NCBI GenBank assembly: GCA_947471245.1
Contig: CANIXM010000088.1
Location: forward strand, 1 to 7,212
Direction: 5' to 3'
DNA: 7,212 bases
Origin: Paludibacteraceae bacterium
GTDB lineage: Bacteria > Bacteroidota > Bacteroidia > Bacteroidales > Paludibacteraceae
In this document: piece by piece, positions 5,714 through 7,212 of the stretch
How the letters are laid out: each line of letters starts with the position of its first letter
Position numbering within the stretch: the stretch's first letter is position 1
The notes under the pieces: generated by a model
Told to the model about the DNA's origin: nothing
Seen by the model: the letters and a program-made list of their open reading frames with translations, nothing else
Database searches by the model: none
Position numbers and translations under genes: made by a program

Positions 5714-7212
5714 TTATGCTTTCTCCAATTGCAATGTTCTGGTTGGTTGGTCACACACTTCTGTTGGTCCGTAGTATTGTACTGGTCCTGGATAGATGTA
5801 GCGAGTGTTGGCACTTGCCCAGTCTTCACGTACCGATGCGAAGAATTTGAATGGCGCACCGTCAAGTAGTACCAATGCTTTTTGGATTACTGGTTTCATA
5901 GCACCGTGACGTTTCTCCATGTTCATCATCATGGTGATAGGCACACCACCTGCTATCCACTCTGCTGCTGGAGCAGTAAGATTGCGAACAGATGACATAT
6001 AACCTGTTTTTCCTTCAGAGATAAGCACAGCTGCAGTATATCCCAGTGAGTAGGTGTAGTCAGCATCAAAGTTTGAAGGAATAGCACAGCGACCTTCGTA
6101 TCCAAAGAAGTGGTTGATAGCAGCAAATTTACCTTTGTAAAGCTCCTCAGCTTTTAGGTGAGAAAGACGTTTTGCCACCATTTCGATTAACAATTTTTCG
6201 GTCTCAATAAGTGATACCTGTACATTGCCATGTGGGTCGCGGTCAAGTGTCAATTGTTTTGCGATTCCTTTTGGAAGACTGTTGAACACTTCTGCACTAG
6301 CAGGGGTTAATTTGCCAGAAATATAATGGTGTTTTTCTTCGTCGGTTACCAATGTGTTGAAGTCATCGTTGTGAGCCAAAAGGTCGTTTAGCTCAGCAAT
6401 CAATTTTTTCATTGCAGGGATAAATTCTATCAGTCCTTCTGGGATAAGGATGGTTCCAAAATTCATACCTTGGTTGCCACGGTTAACGATTACTTTTACA
6501 ATATCTTCTACTACATCATTAAGTGTCATGTTTTTAGCTTCAACTTCTTCTGACACGATGCAGATGTTGGGTTGGCTTTGTAGTGCACATTCCAATGTGA
6601 TGTGTGACGCCGAACGACCCATCAAGCGGATGAAGTGCCAGTATTTTTTTGCCGAATTGGCATCACGTTGGATGTTACCAATCAACTCAGAATACACTTT
6701 ACAAGCAGTATCAAAACCAAATGATGTTTCAATCATTTCGTTTTTCAAATCGCCGTCTATGGTTTTAGGACATCCAATAACTTGAATGCCAGTTTTTTTC
6801 TGAGAGTAGTACTCTGCCAATACACAGGCATTGGTGTTTGAGTCATCACCACCAATTACCACGATGGCATTGATACCTAGTTTTTTGCAAATCTCAGCAC
6901 CTTTTTCGTATTGCCACTCTTCTTCCAGTTTGGTACGACCAGAACCGATGATATCAAAACCACCAGTGTTGCGGTATTCCGCTACAATTTCTTCTGTAAG
7001 TTCAATGTATTTATGATCAACCAATCCGCTAGGACCGCCCAAAAATCCATAAAGTTTGTTGTATGGATTCAATGCTTTCAATCCATCGTAAATGCCTGAT
7101 ATTACATTGTGACCACCAGGTGCTTGTCCACCCGACAAAATCACGCCTACTGCTACTGCTGGGTAAACCTTCTTCTCACCCGCTTCGAATGAGATAAGTG
7201 GCATACCGTAGG
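5714..7212 (-). CDS. pfp: Pyrophosphate-dependent phosphofructokinase, long type (5' end outside window)
   Basis: The enzyme (EC 2.7.1.90) interconverts fructose 6-phosphate and fructose 1,6-bisphosphate using PPi, in both glycolytic and gluconeogenic directions, in the cytosol. Counting from the ATG at 7204, the markers are: LSGGQAPGGHN (23-33), FLGGPSGL (54-61), GGDDSN (118-123), CPKTIDGDL (145-153) with catalytic base D150, LMGRSASH (194-201), PEGLIEFIP (255-263) and GYEGRCAIPSNFDADYTYS (368-386). GGDD in place of ATP-PFK's GGDG, and the lysine in PKTIDGD, mark PPi use. The GLIEFIP and GYEGR segments, with the inserted helical region (about 265-345), mark the long (about 550-residue) PfpB/plant-like clade. 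The ATG at 7204 is not the true start: the frame stays open to the edge and reads Y-G just before MPL, matching the internal YGMP stretch of this family. About 60-70 residues are probably missing. A terminator follows 31 bases after the stop. Confidence 0.95.
   Translation of the reverse strand, partial: YGMPLISFEAGEKKVYPAVAVGVILSGGQAPGGHNVISGIYDGLKALNPYNKLYGFLGGPSGLVDHKYIELTEEIVAEYRNTGGFDIIGSGRTKLEEEWQYEKGAEICKKLGINAIVVIGGDDSNTNACVLAEYYSQKKTGIQVIGCPKTIDGDLKNEMIETSFGFDTACKVYSELIGNIQRDANSAKKYWHFIRLMGRSASHITLECALQSQPNICIVSEEVEAKNMTLNDVVEDIVKVIVNRGNQGMNFGTILIPEGLIEFIPAMKKLIAELNDLLAHNDDFNTLVTDEEKHHYISGKLTPASAEVFNSLPKGIAKQLTLDRDPHGNVQVSLIETEKLLIEMVAKRLSHLKAEELYKGKFAAINHFFGYEGRCAIPSNFDADYTYSLGYTAAVLISEGKTGYMSSVRNLTAPAAEWIAGGVPITMMMNMEKRHGAMKPVIQKALVLLDGAPFKFFASVREDWASANTRYIYPGPVQYYGPTEVCDQPTRTLQLEKA

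Noticed and set aside
6450..6785. Open frame on the plus strand opposite pfp
   Set aside because: It lies opposite the conserved PKTIDGD, MGR and PEGL segments of Pfp. It is a shadow of the strongly biased codons there.
1..7212. CRISPR array, insertion sequence, phage, toxin-antitoxin, tRNA or riboswitch
   Set aside because: No spaced direct repeats, transposase or terminal inverted repeats, tRNA cloverleaf or conserved leader structure were seen. Almost all of the window is filled by housekeeping or envelope genes.

Overview
The window looks like ordinary chromosomal DNA from a member of the Bacteroidota. Four independent signs point there. The gene fragment at the left edge ends in a type IX secretion (Por) C-terminal tail. 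No gene has a recognisable Shine-Dalgarno sequence, and upstream regions are A/T-rich. The best promoter signal is the Bacteroidota -7 box TAnnTTTG rather than a sigma-70 TATAAT. The gene set (XseA with GHQRD/KTPTAVAE motifs, a POT peptide transporter, an SSC-type lipoprotein, a long-type PPi-dependent phosphofructokinase) also fits. I cannot place it below phylum level from this sequence.

Layout: the left half reads rightward. It holds the last 32 codons of a secreted T9SS cargo protein (1-99), xseA (exonuclease VII large subunit), folB (dihydroneopterin aldolase, sharing 4 bp with xseA) and a 631-residue proton-coupled oligopeptide transporter. A hairpin terminator at 3751-3780 separates this block from the right half, which reads leftward. 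From right to left that half holds pfp (5' end outside the window), its terminator, a TAtcTTTG promoter, a small outer-membrane barrel protein followed 6 bp later by a YfcE-type metallophosphoesterase, and a lipoprotein with PEGA and SHOCT domains. Every gap is shorter than about 170 bp. The gaps at 100-154 and 1750-1853 show no hairpin or convincing promoter.

How the genes relate: xseA-folB is a translationally coupled pair of unrelated housekeeping functions (DNA repair and folate synthesis), with no xseB beside it. The barrel protein and phosphoesterase form a likely two-gene transcript that may read on into the lipoprotein gene. The peptide transporter supplies di- and tripeptides, and Pfp works in glycolysis/gluconeogenesis using PPi. 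There is no sign of a mobile element, CRISPR, phage, defence island or structural RNA, and I do not see a wholly new system. The features most worth a second look are two insertions in the peptide transporter (an extra transmembrane hairpin and a large periplasmic loop) and the PEGA-hydrophobic segment-SHOCT architecture of the lipoprotein.
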